This document shows positions 1-5,873 of a DNA stretch of 7,054 nucleotides, piece by piece. Made by a program: the position numbers and the translations under genes. Below the pieces are notes generated by a model. It was not told where the DNA came from and searched no databases. It saw only the letters and a list, made by a program, of their open reading frames with translations. The stretch lies in assembly GCA_964364175.1 (NCBI GenBank), contig CAYILR010000082.1:1-7054 (forward strand). Direction: 5' to 3'. The DNA is from CAYILR01 sp964364175. GTDB taxonomy: Bacteria > Bdellovibrionota > UBA1018. How positions within the stretch are numbered: position 1 is the stretch's first letter; each line of letters starts with the position of its first letter.

Positions 1-1
1 G

Positions 2-487
2 GATATTAGGAAGGCGGAAAAGGCAACTTTGATGCGCGACCTCTCCGAGGCACAGATTACACAAATTACTGATACAAACCCTACCGGATCAGACACTCCA
101 ATAAATTTCATAAAGACCAATGGCGACCTCCAGTTAATTTACTTTACGTCCAATATCAACAACTCAGGTCATAACAAACTTTTTGCCTATGCTCCTACCT
201 ACGGATGGCTCGACCAGGCCTCCGACACTTATGTCGGCGCGAGTGACAATCCGATCCCAATGGTTGTCGATCCGAATGGCAGGGTGTTTTTCCGATCATC
301 GGTGTCTGGCACTGCTTCAAAGCTCTTTATGTATGAGTACTGGACTGGATTTCAATCTCGCCTCAGCGACACGACACAGAGTGCAGCTGTAGACGATGTT
401 CCTTCTGAATTGTTCTATATGAATGGCAGCTTATTTTTCAGCTCAAAAACAGGTGGATTTACCAAATTTTTTGGTTTGAGCCTCTAG
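2..487 (+). CDS. Beta-propeller-like repeat protein, C-terminal part (5' end outside window)
   Basis: The frame is open from the left edge to the TAG at 485-487, so this is the 3' end of a longer gene. A TTG/ATG pair at 29-34 is unlikely to be the real start, because codons upstream stay open and repeat structure already runs through it. Three similar units of about 50 residues are visible. Each has an Asn-Gly turn (codons starting near 119, 275 and 422), then a hydrophobic strand (LIYFTS, RVFFRS, SLFFSS), then a Lys-Leu/Phe-Phe strand (KLFAYAP, KLFMYEY, KFFGLSL). This spacing and pattern resemble ELWxxDGT or Kelch-like blades of secreted propeller proteins. The last unit stops in its second strand, where a propeller would normally close with the N-terminus. 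No cysteine or catalytic motif is seen. Function is unknown; an exported or surface location is inferred only from the fold type. It ends 3 bases before the stop codon of the convergent mrp gene. Confidence 0.7.
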   Translation, partial: DIRKAEKATLMRDLSEAQITQITDTNPTGSDTPINFIKTNGDLQLIYFTSNINNSGHNKLFAYAPTYGWLDQASDTYVGASDNPIPMVVDPNGRVFFRSSVSGTASKLFMYEYWTGFQSRLSDTTQSAAVDDVPSELFYMNGSLFFSSKTGGFTKFFGLSL

Positions 488-490
488 GGT

Positions 491-1576
491 CTAGTGAAAC
501 ATTCCAATTTCAATACCCTCACCCACTGCAGTGTGAGCGGCTTCTACCGCTTGAGAAGCTTTGCGAGCCAGTTCGCAGAAAGCTTTCGAAACTGATGATT
601 CCGGATATTGAACCACAACGGGTCTGCCCACATCTCCACCTTCACGAATATTCATGACGATGGGGATTTGCGAGAGCAAAGGCACAGCAAATTTTTGAGC
701 AATGGCCTCTCCGCCGCCTTTGCCAAAAAGATCATAACGTTTGCCTTCATCGCAAATAAAGTAGCTCATGTTTTCTACAATTCCCAATACGGGAACTCGA
801 ACTTTTTCAAACATGATGTAGGCCTTGCGCACGTCTTGAACTGAAACTTCCTGAGGGGTCGTCACCAGGATCGCGCCAGAAAGCGGTACGAGCTGAGACA
901 ACGAAAGCTGCACGTCTCCCGTGCCGGGAGGCATGTCGACGATGAGATAATCTAGCTCGCCCCAATTCACTTTGTGACAAAACTGGCTGACGATGCTGTG
1001 AAGCATCGGGCCGCGCCAAACAAGAGGCTGATCGGGGTCGATCAGAAACCCCATCGACATGACTTTTACACCGTGGGCGATGGGCGGAACAAAGAGATCG
1101 CCTCGCTCGGGGTGCTGCTCGATTTTGGGCTGGCCAATCACGCCCATCATGGTGGGGATATTGGGGCCGTAGACGTCGGCGTCCATGAGGCCCACTCGGG
1201 CTCCGTCCAGGGCCAAGGAGGTGGCTAGATTGACTGCTACGGTGCTCTTGCCTACCCCGCCTTTGCCGCTGGAGACGGCGATGATGTGTTTGACGCCCTC
1301 TATAGGTTGAACACCCTTTTGAATCGGTCCTGGTTGGGGTTGTTTTGAACGGGACGGACCAGCCTGGTCCGTCCCCCTAACAGCCAACTGAATTTGGACT
1401 TTTTTTACACCATTAATGGATAAAATTGCTTTTCGGACGTCGGCTTCGACCTTGTCGTTCAAAACCTTGAGGCTGATTTCGCCGTCGGGCTGGATCACCA
1501 GGTCCTGAATCATGCTGGGAGCCACTACGCCTTGAAGGGCGTGCAATACAGAATCGCGCGAGATGGATGTATTCAT
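491..1576 (-). CDS. mrp: Mrp/ApbC/NBP35-family P-loop ATPase, iron-sulfur cluster carrier
   Basis: This 361-residue cytoplasmic protein is a Mrp/ApbC ATPase, a family that binds and transfers [4Fe-4S] clusters to apoproteins. Residues 5-70 form a short, degenerate MIP18/DUF59 domain without the usual cysteine. A variable Gln/Pro linker follows. The ATPase domain has the deviant Walker A GKGGVGKST (104-112), the signature DADVYGPNIP (132-141), WRGPM (187-191), the Walker B-like DYLIVDMPPGTGD (209-221) and TTPQEVSVQDVRKA. The family normally has a CxxC after ENMSY. Here C275 is present, but the next residues are D-E-G, and alignment with usual homologues suggests the second cysteine is deleted. 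Other cysteines are C200 and C334. The ATG at 1576 has a GAGGA 11 bases upstream. The gene is divergent from the exported protein at 1670 and converges on the propeller gene with a 3-base gap. Identity is certain at family level; the Fe-S role is taken from the family. Confidence 0.95.
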   Translation of the reverse strand: MNTSISRDSVLHALQGVVAPSMIQDLVIQPDGEISLKVLNDKVEADVRKAILSINGVKKVQIQLAVRGTDQAGPSRSKQPQPGPIQKGVQPIEGVKHIIAVSSGKGGVGKSTVAVNLATSLALDGARVGLMDADVYGPNIPTMMGVIGQPKIEQHPERGDLFVPPIAHGVKVMSMGFLIDPDQPLVWRGPMLHSIVSQFCHKVNWGELDYLIVDMPPGTGDVQLSLSQLVPLSGAILVTTPQEVSVQDVRKAYIMFEKVRVPVLGIVENMSYFICDEGKRYDLFGKGGGEAIAQKFAVPLLSQIPIVMNIREGGDVGRPVVVQYPESSVSKAFCELARKASQAVEAAHTAVGEGIEIGMFH

Positions 1577-1617
1577 AGATCAGTTTTTCCTCACTGAATG
1601 GGTTAACACAACCGAGA

Positions 1618-1647
1618 TTGCCAACCAAGGTGAAGATGTGTTATGCT
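1618..1647 (+). promoter_or_regulatory. Candidate sigma70-type promoter for the small exported protein
   Basis: TTGCCA at 1618-1623 (5 of 6 to the -35 consensus) is followed after 18 bases by TATGCT at 1642-1647 (4 of 6 to the -10). A transcript from here would start near 1654. That lies downstream of the possible ATG at 1643 and just before the GGAAGG at 1657-1662, so it supports translation from 1670. The evidence is matching by eye only. Confidence 0.3.
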
Positions 1648-1669
1648 CCGCGTTATGGAAGGCTTTTTT

Positions 1670-2104
1670 ATGCGGGTGACTGCTTTGATACTGATCACAT
1701 CCATGGGACTCAGCACTCCTGCATTCGCCGGTCGATTTTTCAAAAGTGTTCTGGGCGACGTTGTTGGAACCACAGCAAAAACCACAGTGATGCTGCTGTT
1801 CAGCACCTCCGCCGGAGCAGTTGCTGCCGTCAATCCAGCTGCTGGAGCTGCATCTTTTTCCATGGTTTTGAGCATTGTGAGCATGATGCTCAAAGACCAA
1901 GGGAAGTCGAACAAGCAGCAACTGGCCATGCTCAAAGACGATGCTTACGCCCACACGATGGGTTCGGAACCCAGCATCGCGCTTCAAGAATTTTTTGAGC
2001 TGTATCGCGAAACGGCTCGCGAACAAAACTCAGCCGAAGCTCAAGCCGCCACCACGCAAGAAATCGCCCTAGTGATTTTTCAGTGGGATATTAATTCTAT
2101 CTAA
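1670..2104 (+). CDS. Small exported protein with Ala/Gly-rich hydrophobic core, unknown function
   Basis: This 144-residue protein has a clear Sec signal peptide: Arg at position 2, a hydrophobic stretch ALILITSMGL, and a cleavage site AFA|G after residue 20. The mature part begins with GRFFKSVLGDVVG. A long Ala/Gly/Ser-rich hydrophobic region follows (about 37-74) that could form one or two membrane-inserting helices broken at N55-P56. The remainder is a charged helical tail rich in Glu, Gln and Ala. There are no cysteines. I chose the ATG at 1670 over in-frame ATGs at 1643 and 1655 because GGAAGG sits 7 bases upstream and the signal peptide then starts normally. Starting at 1643 would add MLRVMEGFF before it. 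It is divergent from mrp and converges on the large exported helical protein with 5 bases between stop codons. I recognise no family. Its Ala/Gly-rich hydrophobic segment resembles in style the one in the convergent neighbour, but no functional link is shown. Confidence 0.75.
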   Translation: MRVTALILITSMGLSTPAFAGRFFKSVLGDVVGTTAKTTVMLLFSTSAGAVAAVNPAAGAASFSMVLSIVSMMLKDQGKSNKQQLAMLKDDAYAHTMGSEPSIALQEFFELYRETAREQNSAEAQAATTQEIALVIFQWDINSI

Positions 2105-2109
2105 AAACA

Positions 2110-4377
2110 TCATTGAGCGGGCCGGGCGCTGTGCCCGATCATACGGGAAGCGATGCAACGGTCGTAGGCGGCTTTGACTTTCGGATTACTATTGATGCGA
2201 GTCACTCGCGGATTCGTCACATCATCACAGGCTCGATCAGGATTGAGACGGGAACGATTGTTGGGATCCAACTGTTCGGCATCATCTCTCATATAGCAGC
2301 TTTGATCTGACACCAGTTGAGTCACATAATGCCTCAAAACTGAAATTTGGGTCTGAGGCTCTCGCTCCGCATCTCGATACATGCGAGTCCCACCTTCCAA
2401 ACTCGAAGCACTCCGGTTGAACTCTGTGGCCAGCTCCATGATTTTGTCTCGAAACCCTTTTTGAGTCCTCTCTTCTTGTTGGAAGTTGGGCTCAGGGGGC
2501 GTTCGGTCCGGAATGGTGGTATCAAAAACCAATCGACAAATCTCCGTCCGGTAGTTCATTCGCGACATCCAACTGACTGCGGAATACTCTTCCAGGGACT
2601 GAGAAGTGAATTTGAGCGGAGAGGTCACTGCATCTGTAAATCCCCAATTTCTCTGAAACAATTCACTGTGCACACGAGACGGATCGCGCTCCTCCGGCTT
2701 TCTTTGCTGTTCTTTCAGCTGACGTAATCGGCGAAGCTCCGCTTTCAAGCTAACAACATCACCCATTCGTTGATTTGAATTGTAGCGCTCTTCACAGGCT
2801 TCGATTTCTTTTTTCTTCTCGCCTAAGTAAAGATCCAACCGCTTCTCTTCGTTGTCCATGAGCTCATTGATTTCGCGTTTCCGTATACTTCTCAGAGCAT
2901 CCGGCAAATCCTCGATCATTTCTTCTACTTTTTCACGATCCAAGCGACGCCCGTCCAAAAACTCGTGGATCGTATCCACATTCAAAAGCTCCGCACGCAT
3001 CAACTCGAGCTTCGATTCGAGCATGGCCAGAGTATCGAAGTATTTGACGACTGCAGCGCAAGCGGAGTTCGAGTAGTTTCTTCCCTCTTTCAAAACCTTG
3101 GTCAGCGCTTCTATATTCGCCAATCCCTCAGTCGAGGATTGAATTCGCTGATTGGCAGTGCATACGCCTGACTCAAACCCTCGACGGCGCTCCCGGAGCA
3201 ACCTCTCCTTGTCAGATGTTGCAATATCCAGATTCGTTTGGAAACCATCTCGAGCCGACGCCAATCGATTAATATAAGAAATCCAATCTTCTTGAAACTT
3301 GGCCTCTGCCGTGGAGTCTCCAGCAAAACCCGCCAGCGACTCTAATACTTTTTCGATTGCAACTGCATTGGCCATGAGTTTTTCGTACTCTTCTCGCATC
3401 TTGATGAAGCGAACAATCGTTTCGTGGACTCGAGCTTTGTACTTTTCTTGTGTAACCAGTTCATGAATACCCGATGCAACGGATTGCGCGAGGTAGCTCA
3501 CTCCACTCGCAATCATATTGGCAATCGATGCCCCGAGAACCGCGCCGAATGTAATTCCGAACGATATCTTCGCCAGGTTCTTTGGATCGGTGATTTTTTC
3601 TACGCTGGTTCGCCACTGGTCCGACTGATCAGAGAATGTGGTTCTCCATGCGTCCGATTGCGTCTTTGCATCAGTTCTCCAAGCATCGGACTGATTTTGC
3701 CAGCCTTGCGATTGGTTGGACAGATTAGTGATGGCAGTGGCAATGTCCGCAAAGACATCAGCAAAAGCGGACGTCGTCCGTCCTGGTCGGACAAAATCCA
3801 AAAACTTTTCGAGTGCTGCGCTCTTTTCACTGCCGCTGGGCAGAACCATGGCCTTTTGGACGAGAGCGATTTCTTTTTCAATGAGAGGATAATATCCCGT
3901 TCGAATGAATGCGATCGAGACTGAGTATCTCTGGGTTTCTTCCTTGATATAAACTCGGATGACTCGGTTTCCCTTTTCCCAAGTCCCCTGAAAGAAATGA
4001 ACACCGTCCTGTACGTTCCGACTATCCCACTGGATACCCATGCCCTGCCGCAGGGACTCGGCCATGTCGGTTATGGTGTACCATTTGATCATCTCGGGTG
4101 TTTTGTCGTGTTGGACAAAATCCACGTCTGCCAAAGTGTAAGCGCCGTGCATCGTGACCATTAGGCGCGTGAAATGCTGGGTGGCGGCTTGGCCGTCTGG
4201 GGTCTGCGTGCGTGTGAGTGGGTGGATTACCCAATTGCCTGCTTGCTTGGATTTTTCGTTTATTGTGATTGCAGGAGATCGATTGACACGGCTTTTATCC
4301 CTCACTGCAGAGGTAGCAGACTCAACAGTGCTGGAGATGAGGCTGACTATAGCGGCCAGTGCCAGTGTTTTTTTCAT
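2110..4377 (-). CDS. Large exported helical protein with Trp-marked 11-residue repeats and a glycine-zipper hydrophobic segment
   Basis: This 755-residue protein begins with a signal peptide (MKKTLALAAIVSLISSTVES, cleavage probably near residues 20-24). Residues 45-180 look like a mixed alpha/beta domain. Residues 222-261 hold four units beginning Gln-Ser, with Trp at 226, 233, 244 and 255 (spacings 7, 11, 11; core QSDxWRT). A hydrophobic Gly/Ala segment follows at about 269-305, with G274, G278 and G282 spaced as a glycine zipper. From 308 to about 560 the protein is highly charged and probably helical, with coiled-coil character (for example 480-560). The C-terminal 190 residues are less regular. 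Seven cysteines (406, 440, 528, 614, 694, 717, 741) all lie after the hydrophobic segment and could form disulfides outside the cytoplasm. AAGGAAG lies 9 bases before the ATG. I recognise no family. A periplasmic, membrane-inserting or secreted structural role is inference. Confidence 0.85.
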   Translation of the reverse strand: MKKTLALAAIVSLISSTVESATSAVRDKSRVNRSPAITINEKSKQAGNWVIHPLTRTQTPDGQAATQHFTRLMVTMHGAYTLADVDFVQHDKTPEMIKWYTITDMAESLRQGMGIQWDSRNVQDGVHFFQGTWEKGNRVIRVYIKEETQRYSVSIAFIRTGYYPLIEKEIALVQKAMVLPSGSEKSAALEKFLDFVRPGRTTSAFADVFADIATAITNLSNQSQGWQNQSDAWRTDAKTQSDAWRTTFSDQSDQWRTSVEKITDPKNLAKISFGITFGAVLGASIANMIASGVSYLAQSVASGIHELVTQEKYKARVHETIVRFIKMREEYEKLMANAVAIEKVLESLAGFAGDSTAEAKFQEDWISYINRLASARDGFQTNLDIATSDKERLLRERRRGFESGVCTANQRIQSSTEGLANIEALTKVLKEGRNYSNSACAAVVKYFDTLAMLESKLELMRAELLNVDTIHEFLDGRRLDREKVEEMIEDLPDALRSIRKREINELMDNEEKRLDLYLGEKKKEIEACEERYNSNQRMGDVVSLKAELRRLRQLKEQQRKPEERDPSRVHSELFQRNWGFTDAVTSPLKFTSQSLEEYSAVSWMSRMNYRTEICRLVFDTTIPDRTPPEPNFQQEERTQKGFRDKIMELATEFNRSASSLEGGTRMYRDAEREPQTQISVLRHYVTQLVSDQSCYMRDDAEQLDPNNRSRLNPDRACDDVTNPRVTRINSNPKVKAAYDRCIASRMIGHSARPAQ
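3608..3714 (-). repeat. In-frame 33-bp tandem repeat coding the QSDxWRT units
   Basis: Similar 20-base segments start at 3608, 3641 and 3674 (exactly 33 bases apart), each ending in CTG or TTG for the Gln codon. A fourth, shorter unit ends at 3714. Gln-Ser and Trp are kept in all four units. Copies have diverged at the DNA level (for example ctccatgcgtccgattg against ctccaagcatcggactg), so this is an old protein repeat under selection rather than a fresh expansion. Confidence 0.75.
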
Positions 4378-4417
4378 TCAGCCAATCTTCCTTGATTTGG
4401 ACCCGAACCGGATTCCT

Positions 4418-4433
4418 GAGAACTTCTGTTCTC
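4418..4433. promoter_or_regulatory. Perfect dyad in the leader of the large exported protein gene
   Basis: GAGAAC and GTTCTC are perfect inverted 6-base arms around TTCT, centred about 48 bases upstream of the minus-strand ATG at 4377. The core reads GAAC-N4-GTTC. It could be an operator or a small leader hairpin. No partner protein is indicated. Confidence 0.3.
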
Positions 4434-4460
4434 TTCTTCAATTAGAGCAAAAAAACCAAG

Positions 4461-4489
4461 ATAATGTCTATGTTTTTTTAGTTTGACTA
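4461..4489 (-). promoter_or_regulatory. Weak candidate promoter for the large exported protein gene
   Basis: On the minus strand TAGTCA (4489-4484, 4 of 6) precedes CATTAT (4466-4461, 4 of 6) with a 17-base spacer. The -35 lies on the same bases as the -35 of the opposite promoter at 4483-4511. It would give a leader of roughly 75 bases holding the dyad at 4418-4433. The matches are weak. Confidence 0.2.
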
Positions 4490-4515
4490 AATAGTTCAAG
4501 AATAATATATGAACT
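4477..4515. promoter_or_regulatory. Two adjacent dyads overlapping the -35 and -10 of the plus-strand promoter
   Basis: TTTAGTTTGACTAAA (4477-4491) is a perfect 6+3+6 inverted repeat that includes the -35 box. AGTTCA (4493-4498) and TGAACT (4510-4515) form a second inverted repeat with an 11-base centre, and it overlaps the -10. Both are AT-rich and some chance palindromes are expected here. Their placement on the two promoter boxes makes them plausible operators. Confidence 0.3.
4483..4511 (+). promoter_or_regulatory. Candidate sigma70-type promoter for the four-cysteine exported protein
   Basis: TTGACT at 4483-4488 (5 of 6) and TATATG at 4506-4511 (4 of 6) are separated by 17 bases. The expected start is near 4518, about 13 bases before the AAGGGG ribosome binding site at 4531-4536, giving a short ordinary leader. 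Confidence 0.5.
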
Positions 4516-4542
4516 GCGGGTAATAATCCCAAGGGGTATCCA

Positions 4543-4998
4543 ATGAGTCATTCAAAAAGCGTGTTTTTTTCGTTGATCAGTTTTTTTGTTTTCATGTGCG
4601 GCAGTTCTTTGGCTTTCGCGGATATTTCTCGCGAGGTGGCAGAATTGACCCAAAAATTTCGTGGATCTTTGGCTAATGTGACTCGAATTCATAACGGAGA
4701 GGAGTTGATCGCTCCCACCTTGTCCCGCTGTCAAATTCAAATCGATGCGAAAAAACTGACGATCTCGATTCAGGGCGACGCTAGTGGTTTTTTTGACGCT
4801 CCTACTGAGATTCAGTTGGATCGCAACTATCGAAAGTCTGGCTCGACCTTTGTGGGTCCGCTGTTCAGAGACAAAAGTGTTTGCAGCGAAGCTCGCCTGC
4901 AATATTCATTGCGAATTACTTCGAACGAAGTGGAGATTCGACGAGTCATGTCCTGCGATGGCGAACGGGACGATGATCGTTTGATTTGCCAGTATTAA
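4543..4998 (+). CDS. Small exported protein with four cysteines, unknown function
   Basis: The 151-residue product has a signal peptide with a strongly hydrophobic core (VFFSLISFFVFMCG) and a clean AFA|D cleavage site after residue 26. The single Cys in the signal peptide (C19) is not in a good lipobox (V-F-M-C), so a soluble periplasmic or secreted protein is more likely than a lipoprotein. The mature part of about 125 residues has four cysteines (C63, C114, C138, C149), an even number that suits two disulfides. It alternates short polar and hydrophobic strands (QIQIDAKKLTISIQG, LQYSLRITSNEVEIRRVMS), so a small beta-rich fold is likely. AAGGGG lies 6 bases before the ATG, and a candidate promoter lies just upstream. 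Its TAA is directly followed by the complementary stop of the convergent ferredoxin-like gene. No family is recognised. Confidence 0.8.
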   Translation: MSHSKSVFFSLISFFVFMCGSSLAFADISREVAELTQKFRGSLANVTRIHNGEELIAPTLSRCQIQIDAKKLTISIQGDASGFFDAPTEIQLDRNYRKSGSTFVGPLFRDKSVCSEARLQYSLRITSNEVEIRRVMSCDGERDDDRLICQY

Positions 4999-5199
4999 TT
5001 AGAGCTTTCCTTTTAAAGTTGATTCCAAAATCATTTCGACATCCACACGACAACCCCCACATCCTGTGGAAGCCAAAGTCTCGTCCTGAATCGCGCTGAC
5101 GGTTTTTGCTCCCTTGGCAATAGCGGCTTTGACTTCTGCGACGGTCACTTGGTGACAAAAACAAACCAGGCAGTCATCAGGCAGGGAATGATCTTCCAT
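4999..5199 (-). CDS. BFD-like [2Fe-2S]-binding protein (bacterioferritin-associated ferredoxin type)
   Basis: This 66-residue protein is almost entirely a BFD-type [2Fe-2S] domain (Fer2_BFD family). The expected ligands are all present: C13 and C15 (C-F-C-H-Q-V) and C47 and C50 (TGCGGC), with the usual helix AEVKAAIAKGAKTVSAIQDETLAS between them split over the middle of the domain. C10 is an extra cysteine near the cluster. Family members act as small electron carriers, for example in releasing iron from bacterioferritin, or occur as domains in reductases. The true partner here is unknown. The ATG at 5199 lies inside the end of lipB (23-base overlap) and I see no ribosome binding site before it, so translation probably depends on ribosomes leaving lipB. 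There is no other in-frame start before the first cysteine. The stop abuts that of the convergent exported protein. Confidence 0.85.
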   Translation of the reverse strand: MEDHSLPDDCLVCFCHQVTVAEVKAAIAKGAKTVSAIQDETLASTGCGGCRVDVEMILESTLKGKL

Positions 5200-5872
5200 T
5201 TTTTGAGTGTAGCTGATTTTTTTGGAGATCGAAACCTACGGACTGCGCTGACCATCGCCGAACCAGCCGACTTTCGAAATCAGCACGATTTGCTTGTGGA
5301 TGATAATCGACGACACGAGCCATGACCTCGGGCGAGTATCCGCAAGGCGTGATCAGATGGAATCCTTCGAGGGAGTTGGTGAGATTGAGCGCGATGCCGT
5401 GGTAGGTCACCCAACGGCGAACCGCAATTCCAAGCGAGGCGAGTTTTTTTTCTCCGACCCAGACACCGCTGGCGTTGGGTTTGCGTGTGGCTGGGATTTT
5501 GAGTGTGAGTAATTCGTCGATGATGATTTGTTCAAGGAATCGGATGTATGTGTTGAGGTCGTGGCTGGTGAGTTTGATGATGGGATAGATCACGAGTTGC
5601 CCTGGGCCGTGCCAGGTCAGATCGCCTCCCCGTTCGGAGTCGTGATACTCGGTGTTTTCGGGGAGCGGTTGTGTAAGTGGGATTTGTTTTTCTGCGCGAG
5701 GTTCGCCGGTGAACTGAAGCCCCCTTCCGCGCGTAATGGTGGGCGCGTGTTCTAGAAATAAAACGGTGTCGGGGATCTCGTCGCGGATTCTTTTTTCGAC
5801 GAGTTCGAGCTGGAGATCTCTTGCGGCGATGTAGGGAGTTAGGCCGTCTAGGGTGAGGAAGCGGATGGACAT
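5177..5872 (-). CDS. lipB: Lipoyl(octanoyl)transferase LipB
   Basis: LipB moves the octanoyl group from octanoyl-acyl carrier protein to the lipoyl domains of enzymes such as pyruvate dehydrogenase and the glycine cleavage H protein. LipA then adds sulfur. The 231-residue product shows the family motifs in order: LFLEHAPTITRGRG (38-51), RGGDLTWHGPGQLV (81-94), GVWVGEKKLASLGIAVRRW (136-154) with the expected catalytic Lys143, YHGIALNL (157-164), and TPCGYSPE (175-182) with the expected catalytic Cys177. About 25 residues between RGRG and RGG make the N-terminal loop somewhat longer than in E. coli. The C-terminal tail after about 215 is variable. The ATG follows the TAG of the upstream ribbon-helix-helix gene after one base, and no strong ribosome binding site is seen, so it is probably translationally coupled. 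The 3' end overlaps the BFD gene by 23 bases. Confidence 0.96.
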   Translation of the reverse strand: MSIRFLTLDGLTPYIAARDLQLELVEKRIRDEIPDTVLFLEHAPTITRGRGLQFTGEPRAEKQIPLTQPLPENTEYHDSERGGDLTWHGPGQLVIYPIIKLTSHDLNTYIRFLEQIIIDELLTLKIPATRKPNASGVWVGEKKLASLGIAVRRWVTYHGIALNLTNSLEGFHLITPCGYSPEVMARVVDYHPQANRADFESRLVRRWSAQSVGFDLQKNQLHSKNGRSFPA

Positions 5873-5873
5873 A

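Noticed and set aside
461..475. Inverted repeat ACCAAA-TTT-TTTGGT near the end of the propeller gene
   Set aside because: The stem is weak, lies within coding sequence and is not followed by a T-tract, so it is not a convincing terminator.
1601..1613. GGTT-N5-AACC dyad between mrp and its divergent neighbour
   Set aside because: Only four-base arms; expected by chance.
1643..1669. Upstream in-frame start ATG at 1643 for the small exported protein
   Set aside because: It would add nine residues before a normal signal peptide and lies on the candidate -10. The ATG at 1670 has GGAAGG at ideal spacing.
1580..2026. 148-codon minus-strand open frame, His/Cys/Ser-rich
   Set aside because: Antisense shadow of the exported protein at 1670-2104; its composition looks non-biological and has no motif.
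3608..3714. 33-bp repeats as a CRISPR or noncoding array
   Set aside because: There are no unique spacers. The period is a multiple of three and encodes a conserved peptide in the middle of a long reading frame.
3424..3924. 166-codon open frame on the plus strand
   Set aside because: It lies fully inside the large exported protein gene, antisense to its repeat and hydrophobic region, with Cys/Arg-rich unlikely protein sequence and no ribosome binding site of note.
4418..4433. LexA/DinR-type SOS box (GAAC-N4-GTTC)
   Set aside because: The core matches the Gram-positive type, but the flanks do not, the LexA box known from Bdellovibrio is different, and neither neighbour is an SOS gene.
4154..4486. 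110-codon plus-strand frame across the start of the large exported gene
   Set aside because: It overlaps a gene with a clear signal peptide and ribosome binding site on the other strand, and it ends inside the divergent promoter region.
4594..4602. Lipobox at the Cys of the small exported protein
   Set aside because: V-F-M-C does not fit the lipobox consensus, while AFA|D downstream is a good signal peptidase I site.
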